Part shown: one piece after another, positions 1 through 13,300 of the stretch
Layout of the letters: each line of letters opens with the position of its first letter
How positions within the stretch are numbered: position 1 is the first letter of the stretch
Origin: Anisus vortex
Taxonomy: Eukaryota > Mollusca > Gastropoda > Planorbidae
Reading direction: 5' to 3'
Assembly (NCBI GenBank): GCA_949126835.1
Contig: OX421495.1
Coordinates: forward strand, 30,160,171 to 30,224,170
Length of the DNA stretch: 64,000 nt
Notes under the pieces: generated by a model
What the model saw: only the letters and a program-made list of their open reading frames with translations
What the model was told of the DNA's origin: nothing
The model's database searches: none
Translations under genes and position numbers: made by a program

Positions 1-56
1 AATAAAGTTTATATTTAATCACACTGTGAGCCACATAAAGAAGACATTCCATGATC

Positions 57-608
57 ACAATAAAGAACTCTGTTTGACATGTTCAATTTAACACATCATG
101 TCACAATAAAGAACTCTGTTTGACATGTTGAATTTGACACATCATGTTACAATAAAGAACTCTGTTTGACATGTTGAATTTGACACATCATGTTACAATA
201 AAGAACTCTGTTTGACATGTTGAATTTGACACATCATGTTACAATAAAGAACTATGTTTGACATGTTGAATTTGAAACATCATGTTACAATAAAGAACTC
301 TGTTTGACATGTTGAATTTGACACATCATGTTACAATAAAGAACTCTGTTTGACATGTTGAATTTGACACATCATGTTACAATAAAGAACTCTGTTTGAC
401 AAGTTGAATTTGACACATCATGTTACAATAAAGAACTATGTTTGACATGTTGAATTTGACACATCATGTTACAATAAAGAACTCTGTTTGACATGTTGAA
501 TTTGACACATCATGTTACAATAAAGAACTCTGTTTGACATGTTGAATTTGACACATCATGTTACAATAAAGAACTCTGTTTGACATGTTGAATTTGACAC
601 ATCATGTT
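57..608. repeat. 46-bp tandem array, 12 copies
   Basis: Unit begins ACAATAAAGAACTCTG and contains TTTGACATGTTGAATTTGAC. Units differ by single bases. It lies upstream of DAAM exon 1. Confidence 0.97.
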
Positions 609-1195
609 TACCAGAATTTTATTTATTTTATTTCCTGGTAAATTTGCCTCTAGCAATAATAATAAATGGGGAAAATGCATGAATAGATAAATGTTTACTT
701 TAGAAAATATCCGGGAATAACTCACGACGCATTTTTTAAATGTAAATTTTAAATCAAGTTTTAACAATAAAACTATATTGTCCTTCATATTTACACAGGG
801 AGAACAAATCTTTCTATGGGGAAAGTCATTTTCATTTTCTATGCACGATTGTTTTAATATAATATAAAATTGTTTTAATAATCATAAAAGGCACATTTTG
901 GCTTGCTGTTTGCCTACAGTGCATAATAAAACATATAAATTCTAATAACAGTTAAACAATTGAGAATTGAAATAAATAATTCACACGCATTCAGAAATCG
1001 TTGGTTCTGGCTAGAAAAAAAGCTGCTAGATGAAGGGACACTTGGATAGATTTCTTGCTGATTATATTTCATAATTATATTGTAAGCCCTGAGAGAAAAC
1101 AGGGGTGTTTAGTGTTTAATTAAATACCAACAAATTGTTGAATTGAGATGATGTGGTGAATATATATTTTTAATATGTTCTTTATTTTTTTCTAG
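609..1195. other. AT-rich non-coding DNA upstream of DAAM exon 1
   Basis: Probably the end of an upstream intron, since a polypyrimidine tract and TCTAG acceptor close it at 1195. No other feature seen. Confidence 0.5.
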
Positions 1196-1211
1196 AGGAG
1201 GTCACTAGGTC

Positions 1212-1373
1212 ATGCCTGCCAGGCAGGGGCTATGCTGGTGTCTTGGGGGCAGTCCCCGGCCCCCAGAAATCAAACATGGGCTGGATATCGCGGCCCCGCT
1301 TCAGCCGGTCTCACTGGACATACCAATGCCAAGTGACGAGGCTGAGTTGAATACAAGATTTGAAGAGCTAGTG
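1212..1373 (+). CDS. DAAM: DAAM exon 1 (first coding exon)
   Basis: 54 codons, starting at ATG 1212 and ending at GTG before the donor GTGAGT (1374). An acceptor TTTCTAG ends at 1195, so the exon probably begins at 1196 with 16 nt of 5' UTR and upstream untranslated exons lie outside the window. The end reads [10 protein letters not shown] and continues in phase 0 into exon 2 (AELGLDKTH). An in-frame TAG at 1206 decides the start. Confidence 0.88.
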
Positions 1374-4300
1374 GTGAGTGGATCATTAACTATTTCAACA
1401 ATTAGTGTTTAGTACAGAACTATTGGAACAATAAATGTGTTTAGTACAGAATTATTTAAACAATTAGTGTTTAGTACAAAGCTAATGGAACAATAAATGT
1501 GCTTAGTACAGAGCTATTGGAACAATTCGTGTTTAGTACAGACTTAACAATTTGAAATTTAAAATGTTTATTACATAATTAATAATTTGAATATTAAGTG
1601 CTTATCACAGAATAAACAATATGAACATAAGGGTTAATCACAGAATTAACAATTTGAACATTAAATATTTATTACAGAATTTACAATTCGAACATTAAGT
1701 TTTTATCACAGGATTAACTTTTTGAACTAGTAGACTAGTGTTTAGTTAGTTTAGTACAATATGTAGGTATTCATTTTAACATTATTTTTAAAATACCAAC
1801 GTTTATAAGAATTATAATTAACGTGCATAATCAAAATGTTTAGATAAATTTGATTTTTAAATGATAGGCCTATATATATTAATATATATTTATAAATAGT
1901 AGCTTATCAAGAGAGGGGCGCGTGGGGCTGCTGCCTGAAGCGCCAAAGTTTTTATTGGCGCTAAACGGACACTTTTTTAAACTTCGTATACCTTTTTTTA
2001 AAAAAAATAATTAAAAACTAAACATCCAAATGTGCACCACTTTCGACCTGCGCCCTAGGCCCCATTTTACCTGGTTACGCCACAGTTTATGTATCATAAG
2101 CGCAAACATCTTGTTTTCTAATGTAAAGATGGGTGTTTCGGGAATGTAAAAATAAAGTTAGTCATTCTCTGTGGTGTGAGAAAGAAAACAAACAATTTTC
2201 ACAATTCTAAGCGTAGCGTCTTAGTTAAAAGTAGAGTCTTTAGTTCATTGTACAGTCTTTAGTTAAAGTTAGAGTCTTTAGTTCAAGGTAGAGTTATTAG
2301 TTCAAGGTAGAGTTATTAGTTCAAGGTAGAGTCTTTAGTTCAAGTTAGAGTCCTTAGTTCAAGGAAGAGTTATAAGTTCAAGGTAGAGTTATAAGTTCAA
2401 GGTAGAGTCTTTAGTTCAAGGTCGAGTCTTTAGTTCGAGGAAGAGTTATTAGTTCAAGGTAGAGTCTTTAGTTCAAGGTAGAGTTTTTAGTTCAAGGTAG
2501 AGTCTTTAGTTCAAGGTAAAGTCTTTTGTTCAAGGTAGAGTCTGTAGTTCAAGGTTGAGTCTGTAGTTCAAGGTTGAGTCTGTAGTTCAAGGTTGAGTCT
2601 TTAGTTCAAGGTTGAGTCTGTAGTTCAAGGTAGAGTCTTTATTTCAAGGAAGAGTCTTTAGTTCAAGGTATAGTCTGTAGTTCAAGGTAGAGTCTTTAGT
2701 TCAAGGTTGAATCTTTAGTTCAAGGTAGAGTCTTTTGTTCAAGGTAGAGTGTTTAGTTCAAGGTAGAGTATTTAGTTCAAGGTAGAGTCTGTAGTTCAAG
2801 GTAGAGTCTTTAGTTCAAGGTAGAGTTTTTAGTTCAAGGTAGAGTGTTTAGTTCAAGGTAGAGTCTTTAGTTTAAGGCAGAGTCTTTAGTTCAAGGTAGA
2901 GTCTTTAGTCCAAGGTAGAGTCAATCATGTTTCTCCCATTAATTATATTAAATGTCTCACATGTTTTCACATCAGAACTAAGGAAAGGGATGAGTCTTAG
3001 TTGGAAAATACATGGCATATTTTATTGAGTGTAGTCATTATAGTCTGTATGTAGAGGGTAGTCTTTATAGTCTGTATGTAGAGGGTAGTCTTCATAGTCT
3101 GTATGTAGAGGGTAGTTTTTATAGTCCCTATGTAGAGGGTAGTCTTTATAGTCTGTATGTAGAAGGGTAGTCTTTATAGTCTGTATGTAGAGGGTAGTTT
3201 TTATAGTCCCTATGTAGAGGGTGGTCTTTATAGTCTGTATGTAGAGGGTAGTTTTTATTGTCCCTATGTAGAGGGTCGTTTTTATAGTCTGTATGTAGAG
3301 GGTAGTCTTTATAGTCTGTATGTAGATGGTATTTTTTATAGTCTGTATGTAGAGGGTAGTCTTTATAGTGTGTATCTAGAGGGTAGTTTTTATAGTCTGT
3401 ATGTAGAGGGTAGTTTTTAATGTCCGTATGTAGAGGGTAGTCTTTATAGTCTGTATGTAGAGGGTAGTCTTTATAGTCTGTATGTAGAGGGTAGTCTTTA
3501 TTGTCTGTATGTAGAGGGTAGTCTTTATAGTCTGTATGTAGAGGGTAGTCTTTATAGTCTGTATGTAGAGGGTAGTCTTTATAGTCTGTATGTAGAGGGT
3601 AGTCTTTATAGTCTGTATGTAGAGGTTGTTACGAAACGTACAACTAATACATTGCATTGTTATTAAACAAATTCTAATCATTTAACCGAATTGCCGTAAA
3701 AGCGATATAAAACATTTCATAGACCAAGGTCTTAGGTTTTCCCAATTTAATTAGAACGTTGCTTCTTCAACCTCAATAACCAAACACGATCTGCTCACGC
3801 ACTCAGCAGCTAAAGGTCGATGGATTTACCCGAGTAATTAGGTTATGGTTTTTCCAAGGCGGACAAGATGGCGGACATTGTTGATAGTGGTTGTAGTCGA
3901 ATATTTCAATATACATTAATATTTTATTATATAGTGTAATGAACTCTCATGTATTCGGACATAGTATCGAAATGACCCATAAGATAGACCCACGCGTAGC
4001 GGTGGACGGTTTAGGGCAGTTCTTTTCCAGCCTCCGACAAATAAACATGCTAAATCTGTGCTCTGAGATAAAACTCCTATTGATTTGTAATATGAAGGAT
4101 TCAATATTATTTTACAATTAGCCTCAATGCTATACAAAGTTTATTGAAGATATTTCTTATTCATTGGATTATGTGATGTTCTTAATTATGTGTGTATAAT
4201 ATCATTCAGATTTCTACTTGATGATTTTGTAATTAAACCAATTATTTGTTGCTTTTACACAACTTTGTTTACGTCGATCTATCAACGTTATCTACATGTA

Positions 4301-7300
4301 TGTGTGTGTTACTTATACAACTATAGTAATTACCAACACCACAACTCAACACCACGATACTTGCTGTATAATATGAGCCAAAAGTAATTATACATGAAAG
4401 AAAATCAAATGAAACTCTACGTTATGTAGATTGCCAGGGGATATTTGGAACCAGGAATACCTTAGACTACAATAAATTAATATCAGATTGATATAATAAG
4501 ACCTTCACCAAGTGAAAGTATAATCACACTAACTATAACAACATAATAACTATTATTTCATGAACTGAATGGGGGCTCTAGTCGAAATAACACTATAACT
4601 ACAATTTGACCAGGTGTGATGTAATACATGGTGGCTCGTTCCAGTAATTAAATACTGCCACGTAATAAAATGATGTTTCGTGGATGGATTATATTATAGT
4701 GGATATTCCGTCACGTAATAAGGTAGTCTTTATAATTAGTATGTAGAGGTTAGTCTTTATAGTCTGTATGTAGAGGGTAGTCTTTATAATTAGTATGTAA
4801 AGTGCATTTCATGTCCTTGTGTCAATCTGACAGGCTGAGCTGGGTCTTGACAAGACACACAGGGATGCCTTGTACAGCTTACCTGCGGAGAAGAAATGGC
4901 AGATTTACTGTAGCAAGAAAATGGTAAGTTCCAACATATTTATAGACAGATACAGCCCACAGAGTTCAGGTAGCACAAAGTAAAATTGGCACCTCCTTCC
5001 ACCTGTATAAATCCTAATTACTGTGAACAGTTACATTCACCATTTCACACATCTCACTTCTTCTCTATCCGCCACACTAACTTTGGTTTGTTGCCTTTTG
5101 TGTCAACGAGGCGTTACAGGGAATATTAATACTGTATGTAGTTCCCCTATCTTGTAGACTTGTCTAGCTCTCACACAATTCATACTATTCTATATACCAT
5201 CGACTCCCTCCCCCCTCCTCATTTTACATCATACACCATCTTTTCTCACCAGATACAGACATAAGAAAAATAATTAAACCAATATAACAATTAACCAACT
5301 CTCATATACATATAATATATGAAAAATTTATATGTGGGGTGAAGTATATAATAATAATATATAATGTATATTATATATGTGTACATGTAACTACAAGCTT
5401 TTGTTCGATGCTTATGACCCATTCAAATGTAAATTGAATAATAAAGTGTTCACCATACTGATATGATCCATATAAAAGTAATAATTTTTTACTAACCATG
5501 CTTGGAAAACTTATAACATTAGCTGTATGTATACATGATTTTTAAAACATTTACTTTCGGTATAGAATTACTTATTGTATAGTACTAGGTATATTCAAAT
5601 GATAGCTTAAAGTGTCAGTTTGTCGAATAATGAGCTTGTAAAATAAGTTTGTTTTAACTAATTACCCTGATGGTCTTCTATATAGAATGAAAGTATGAAG
5701 ATTCCGAGTGGATAAAACAACAACATAAAACATAGCCGGTCTGTTGTACATTTAGTGGAACTACAAGTTAGTATTAACTCCAGAACCCAATGCCCAGGCA
5801 TCAGATAGGATTAGCTGAGAACTGAATCTAATGGTTCTCAGCACCACGAAGTAGCCAAGCCAATATTTGTATGGTATTTACTTATGCAATGAATGAGAAA
5901 GTAGCATAGCCGAGATAATACTACTTAATTAATGCAAATAACTAGATTTATAAGTAGCTACGTAGCAACATTGAATTTGTTGAAAAATTAAATACAAATT
6001 TACTAAGTGCACCATCTGTTTAAATGTCAAGACGAGACGAAAGTAAAACTTCAACAAATTAAACACACGAAAGAAATTATGACAGGTGGAACCGGAAATT
6101 TCAGAACATGTTCTTGTTAGAAAACCAAAACATCCTGACATGCAGAAAATATAGGCTACATTTATCTGTATGCAGGGTAGGGACGAGAGTTTATCCACTC
6201 TTTTGGAAATATAATTTTATAGGTCAGTGGCTATTACATTATGACAATCTGATCTACTTAACATTGTGAACGTTTTATTCTTTTTGAATTTGTTTAGATC
6301 TAGATCTAGACTAGCAATTTTGATTTTGTGGCCCCGTAGCGGGTCTCGATCTGGAATGAGGGACACTGTAAATTATTATGTATAAAGTATAGTAAAGCAT
6401 AGTGGCCTATATCAGGCCTGTTTATATACAATTTGGGCTCTCTATTCTTTTTGCAGAATTGAAAATATAGTAGGCCTACATATAATATAAACTTTGTAAA
6501 TCACTCCCCCTGCCGATCACGACATTTTCCAAGAAGGAAAAGCAATGTCATAGGATCCTTTAAAAAGATCACGTTTGATGCAAATCATGGAGCATTATAT
6601 TTTATTTTTTACACAGCAATTAGTTGTAAGGAGGCAATGGCTTCCTCAAATATAGATCCTCCACCCCCTGCACTCCCTGCATACAGTAGAACACACGCAA
6701 CATAATGGGAACAATTGTATGGATGAGTGACATCGCGGTAAGGCGATGAAGTGCCAAAAAGAAACTGATAGCGTTAGTCTGTACACAGAAGTGGCCCAAG
6801 GTCTCGCGTGTTGCCATGATTGAATTAGGTAAACACGACAGGAAAAAAAAGAAAACTAAAGCCCAACTGGCAGCTCGTGCCTGTCTATCCTAAGTAAACT
6901 CTATTCATTTAAATTGTGCCCTACACGCTTTAAAAAAATCTGGCTACTGTAAATATGCGACTCGCATACTCTGAAGTTTACATTATGTGGCAAAGGCGTT
7001 TCCAAGGTAATATTTGTATGGTAAACCAAAAATTGAACTGGAAGCCGGTCTACGAGCCTATTTAAAACGTTTCTTAACTAAATTGTAAAGCACAAATCCA
7101 ATGTTTAGTAGCATATAGTATATAGCCATAATCAGCCCATTGCGTCAGTTTTCTGGTTTTCAAATGGATTGTCAGAAATTATTACAATTTCCGGTGATTT
7201 AAAGGGAGTTAATTATTTCATTACCTTCTAGTTCTAGTTATTTCACTGTTTTCATATTTTAAAAAAAGTCATATTGATTAATGTTCTCATATTAACGTCT

Positions 7301-10300
7301 GTATTTCATCCCCTAGTCAAAATTCGTTTTAAGCATATTGTAATATGTATAGATAAGGGGCCTACTCCGTAAAAAGTTTCAAGTGTGGTTGATGTTAGAT
7401 TCAGATATGTTGCGTGTGTGTGTGTGTTTGACAACACTGTCACAACACGCGCGTGCCTTGGGAAGACTTTTGATTGGTTTCATTCGGAAGCTTCCCAGTT
7501 TGCATTGGACTTATTGGAAGCTTTTTGTTTACATGACCTTGAAACAGTGAGCCAATAGAGTCCAGTGAGTTTGAATTTGAGATCCTTTGAAAAAATGAAG
7601 GAAAGGAAGGAGGGGGGTAGTTCGTTAGTCAACAGTTCTGTATTTGACTTGACATGCCACTGATTGTCACAGAATGACAAGGGTGTGTGGACTCGATTTT
7701 AGATTTGAAAATTTCTGTCACTAAGTGATGATCATTACGTCAGATTAAACGAGATGGCAGTGAGAGATTTCTAAGTTGGAAAGCCCCTATCCAGTGCCGG
7801 CTTATGATGCCGGCTACATTGACAAGTCTTAATTAGGTGTGACCTTTTGAACTGGTATGATCGTGAACTTCCGGTGAAATTTACCGCCATTTTCGTAAAC
7901 AAAAACCATGCTTTTGATGCTTTTGGTGCTGTTTGACAATTGATTTCAACATCGACAGCCAGTTCTTGTATCTTAGAAATATACAACGGCTACAAGATTA
8001 GCTATGAAGAATACGTTTTTAACATCAAAAGTGAGTAGGCGATAATTAATACTCAAAGTGTTAGTGGCGTTAGGCTAAATGTAGCATTTGTTAATAAAAT
8101 AAGTTAGTCAAGAGTTGCGTCCTTGGAAATTAAAAAAACACAATGCGGAGATTTATAAAAAAAACAACAACACGAAAATTCTTTTGCATCAAGCAATTAG
8201 TTTGGGATTATAAATAGGTGATTCTTCAAATCTGACATTCACAATCCATCGTTTTCTTTTGGCGACGTCTTTTTGGAAATGATATAAAATGTAATTCTCT
8301 ACATATTTTCAAACAACCAGTAACATAGCACACAGGCAAGTTTCGAAGAAAATGATCGAATAAGACCGGAGATGTTCTTCTTTTTGACCTTTAATGCATG
8401 CATAATCGTTAAGACTTGTCAATGGGCAGTTCTATGTGCTAGAGGGCTCCATCAAAGATTTTCCATGTAAAGAAAACTGTAACATTGCAAATAAATTATG
8501 TTCAATTTGGAGAGAGAAAGAGATAGTGTGTGCATTGGGGGGGGGGGGGGAGGGGGAGATTCTCGGTTGTCAAGACTCTAGTGACCTTAGTGCATAGGTT
8601 ATCAAATGGGGTATTATCGATTCCCTCTTGGAGGTTTTGAAAGGGGAGTTGCGCAGATGAGATTAGGGGGTGCGCTGATATTCTTAAGGCGTGCTATTGG
8701 CGCCACCAGCTATGACGACGGCATTGATCCTATCAAAGTTTTACACCAACTTTGCGAGAGTCAAAATGTATTTGTATGAAACTATTACATTCACCTACAT
8801 CTATGCCTGACTGAAAATTAAAGTAAAGTATGAGCTGCATTTCTTCTCTGTAAGTCTCTTCCCGCCATGTCTATCTGTTTGTGTTCTGACTTCCCGCCAT
8901 GTCTGTCTGTGTTCTGACTTCCCGCCATGTCTGTCCGTGTTCTGACTTCCCGCCATTTCTTCTGTCTGTGTTCTGACTTTCCGCCATGTCTGTCTGTGTT
9001 CTGACTTCCCCCCATGTCTGTCTGTCTGTGTTCTGACTTCGCGCCATGTCGGTCTGTTTGTGTTCTGACTTCCCGCCATGTCTGTCTGTGTTCTGACTTC
9101 CAGCCATGTCTGTCTGTGTTCTTAATTAGATCACGCTCAATAGCAAGAATTGCCAAGTTGTTCAATCTATCTTCGTGAATTTTTTGACCTCATGTAATTC
9201 TTGATTAGTTTGGGGCGCGAGAAGATTCTTTCACCAGATGCCACAGTTACGGGTATTGTTAAAAATATTCTGAGTGCAACAAAGTAGTTTGGGAAAGCAG
9301 TGTATATTTCATTAGTGGACAGATAAGTCCAAATTTCTACCTGGGTTTTGGTGGTATTTGGTAGAATATGCCTTAAAGATTTCATTTCATCAGCTAATTC
9401 TCGCCCGCATATATCTATCGATTGGTCTGTTGATGACGTCAATGCTTGCTCGAGGCTCTCTGTAAACTTTCGTATGTCATCACGCTGAAGGCTCTTGAAG
9501 CTGATAAGAAACCCAAATAGATTGTGGTTTGATTTCAGTTGTTCAAATCTCGACTGCAAGGACTGAATTGCAGTGTCCACAATTCTGTTGAAGCAATTTA
9601 TCCTGTAGTCATCTTTAGCATTTCTAGGTGTGAAGTTTCCACAGATTTATCATACTGCCTTTTCCTTTGACGTTTGACTGGAACGATTGCAACAATTTCC
9701 ATGTTTTTAAGCCAATTCCTTTGCGGTAACAAGAATCTGAACAAACCCATCAACTCTAAGTTTCCTTAGCTAAGTCATCAAGTTGTTATACGAATCCATT
9801 GCAGTGCGCAAATCTACTTTTTCACCGTGCAGTTCTTTAATCACAAAATTGACCTGGAAGATCATGTTGTACCATAACACAAGTGACACTAAGAATTTGT
9901 ACTGCTTCAATGTTTCATACAATGTTTCTTCTTCGCTTTTTATCGCATCACTATAGCCTCTTCAGCTAATTCATCAAGTGCGTCACAAATTTCAGGCAAT
10001 TGATAGCAAAGTGCTCTGACACTATCTATTTTACAGTCCCTCCTTGTTTCGCACAGAGGTTTTTTTTACATGCTTTCTGAATAATGACCATTTCTTTGTA
10101 GATGTTGAAAAGATTGTGTACACGCGTTGTACAATTCAAAAAAAGATTAGCACCGGGACATGTTTTGACAATGTCTGCTACAACCAGATTGTAATTATGA
10201 CACGAACATGGAGTAAAAAATGCTCTGCTGTTAATATTTAAAGGCCGTTTTTGAACTCCAGAATGGACGCCTTTCATGCTGGCACCATTAACATAACCTT

Positions 10301-13300
10301 GTCCACGAATATTTTAAACATTTAATTCAAGCTTTTTGTAGTTCATTCCCTAGTACATCGCATAAGTCATGTCCAGTAGTACTTTCCACAGGAAGAAACT
10401 TAATAAAACGTTCATGTACAACCACAGGCTCTTCCACATTAACCTCATCTAATACATACCGGATAATTAATGACATCTGCTCTTTATGACTTATGTCTGG
10501 AGTACAATCTAATATTACTGAAAAATACTTTGCATTCTTAATGTCTCGAAGGATAGTATTCACAACAGCATCAGCGCGGGGCTTATGAAAGTGCCGGGCC
10601 CACTGCGGCCGCACAGGTTTCAGTGGCCTAGAACCGGCCCTGGTTCTGACTTCCCGCCATGTTTGTCTCTCTGTGTTCTGACTTCCCGCCATGTCTGTCC
10701 GTCTGTGTTCTGACTTCTTCCCGCCATGTCTGTCTGTGTTCTGACTTCCCACCATGTCTGTCTGTGTTCTGACTTCCCGCCAAGTCAGTCTGTGTTCTGA
10801 CTTTTCGCCATGTCTGTCTGTGTTCTGACTTCCCGCCATGTCTGTCTGTGTTCTGACTTCCCGCCATGTCTGTCTGTGTTCTGACTTCCCACCATGTCTG
10901 TCTGTCTGTGTTATGATTTCCCGTCATGTTTGTCTCGCTGTGTTCTGACTTCACGCCATTTCTGTCTCTCTGTGTTCTGACTTCCCGCCTTGTCTGTCTG
11001 TGTTCTGACTTCCCGCCTTGTCTCTCTGTGTTCTGACTTCCCGCCATGTCTGTCTGTGTTCTGACTTCCCGCCATGTCTGTCTGTGTTCTGACTTCCCGC
11101 CATGTCTCTCTGTGTTCTGACTTCCCGCCTTGTCTCTCTGTGTTCTGACTTCCCGCCATGTCTGTCTGTGTTCTGACTTCCCGCCATGTCTGTCTGTGTT
11201 ATGATTTCCCGTCATGTCTGTCTCTCTGTGTTCTGACTTCCCGCCATGTCTGTCTGTGTTCTGACTTCCCGCCATGTCTGTCTGTGTTATGATTTCCCGT
11301 CATGTCTGTCTCTCTGTGTTCTGACTTCCCGCCATGTCTGTCTGTGTTCTGACTTCCCGCCATGTCTGTCTGTGTTATGATTTCCCGTCATGTCTGTCTC
11401 TCTGTGTTCTGACTTCCCGCCTTGTCTCTCTGTGTTCTGACTTCCCGCCTTGTCTGTCTGTGTTCTGATTTCCTGCCATGTCTGTCTCTCTGTGTTCTGA
11501 CTTCCCGCCTTGTCTGTCTGTGTTCTGATTTCCCGCCTTGTCTGTCTGTGTTCTGATTTCCCACATTTATGTCTGTGTTCTGACTTCCTGGCATGTCTGT
11601 CTGTCTGTGTTCTGAATTCCCGCCATGTCTGTCCGTCTGTGTTCTGACTTCCCACCATGTCTGTCTGTGTTCTGACTGTCCGACCTACCATCTGGGTGTG
11701 TCCTTCATAGTCTTCTGACCCAACGTCTACAACAGTGGCACTCATTTGGACGGGTTCTAGTTTAACTCTCTAATTGTTAGCTGTTCTTCTGTGAGTAAGT
11801 GTGTATGTGTGTTTCATTTTAAGCACTATGTGGAGATATTTCTTTGTACACCCTGAGAAAGTCTTAACATGGTAATCTCCACCACACTTTAGTCTCTCTC
11901 ACCACACTTTAGTCTCTCTCACCACACTTTAGTCTCTCTCACCACACTTTAGTCTCTCTCACCACACTTTAGTCTCTCTCACCACACTTTAGTCTCTCTC
12001 ACCACACTTTAGTCTCTCTCACCACACTTTAGTCTCACTCACCACACTTTAGCCACAGTCACCACACTTTAGCCTCTCTCACCACACTTTAGCCACAGTC
12101 ACCACACTTTAGCCTCTCTCACCACACTTTAGTCTCTCTCACCACACTTTAGTCTCTCTCACCACACTTTAGTCTCTCTCACAACACTTTAGTCTCTCTC
12201 ACCACACTTTATCCTCTCTCACCACACTTTAGCCACAGTCACCACACTTTAGCCTCTCTCACCACACTTTAGCCACAGTCACCACACTTTAGCCACTCTC
12301 ACCACACTTTAGCCACAGTCACCACACTTTAGCCTCTCTCACCACACTTTAGCCACAGTCACCACACTTTAGCCCCTCTCACCACACTTTAGCCTCTCTC
12401 ACCACACTTTAGCCTCTCTCACCACACTTTAGCCTCTCTCACCACACTTTAGCCTCTCTCACCACACTTTAGCCACAGTCACCACACTTTAGCCTCTCTC
12501 ACCACACTTTAGCCTCTCTCACCACACTTTAGCCTCTCTCACCACAGTTTAGCCTCTCTCACCACACTTTAGCCTCTCTCACCGCACTTTAGCCACAGTC
12601 ACCACAATTTAGCCTCTCTCACCACAATTTAGCCTCTCTCGCCACACTTTAGCCTCTCTCATCACACTTTAGCCTCTCTAACCACACTTTAGCCTCTCTC
12701 ACCACACTTTAGCCACAGTCACCACACTTTAGCCACAGTCACCACACTTTAGCCACAGTCACCACACTTTAGCCACAGTCACCACACTTTAGCCACAGTC
12801 ACCACACTTTAGCCTCTCTCACCACACTTTAGCCACAGTCACCACACTTTAGCCTCTCTCACCACACTTTAGCCACAGTCGTCACACTTTAGCCTCTCTC
12901 ACCACACTTTAGCCACAGTCACCACACTTTAGCCTCTCTCACCACACTTTAGCCACAGTCATCACACTTTAGCCTCTCTCACCACACTTTAGCCACAGTC
13001 ACCACACTTTAGCCTCTCTCACCACACTTTAGCCACAGTCACCACACTTTAGCCTCTCTCACCACACTTTAGCCTCTCTCACCACACTTTAGCCACAGTC
13101 ACCACACTTTAGCCTCTCTAACCACACTTTAGCCATAGTCACCACACTTTAGCCTCTCTCACCACACTTTAGCCACAGTCACCACACTTTAGCCTCTCTC
13201 ACCACACTTTAGCCTCTCTCACTACACTTTAGCCTCTCTCACCGCACTTTAGCCACAGTCACCACAATTTAGCCTCTCTCACCACAATTTAGCCTCTCTC

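Noticed and set aside
10628..11745. Frames of 60-215 codons on the - strand reading repeated GSQNTDRH words
   Set aside because: Generated by the 28-bp array; the same words occur in three frames.
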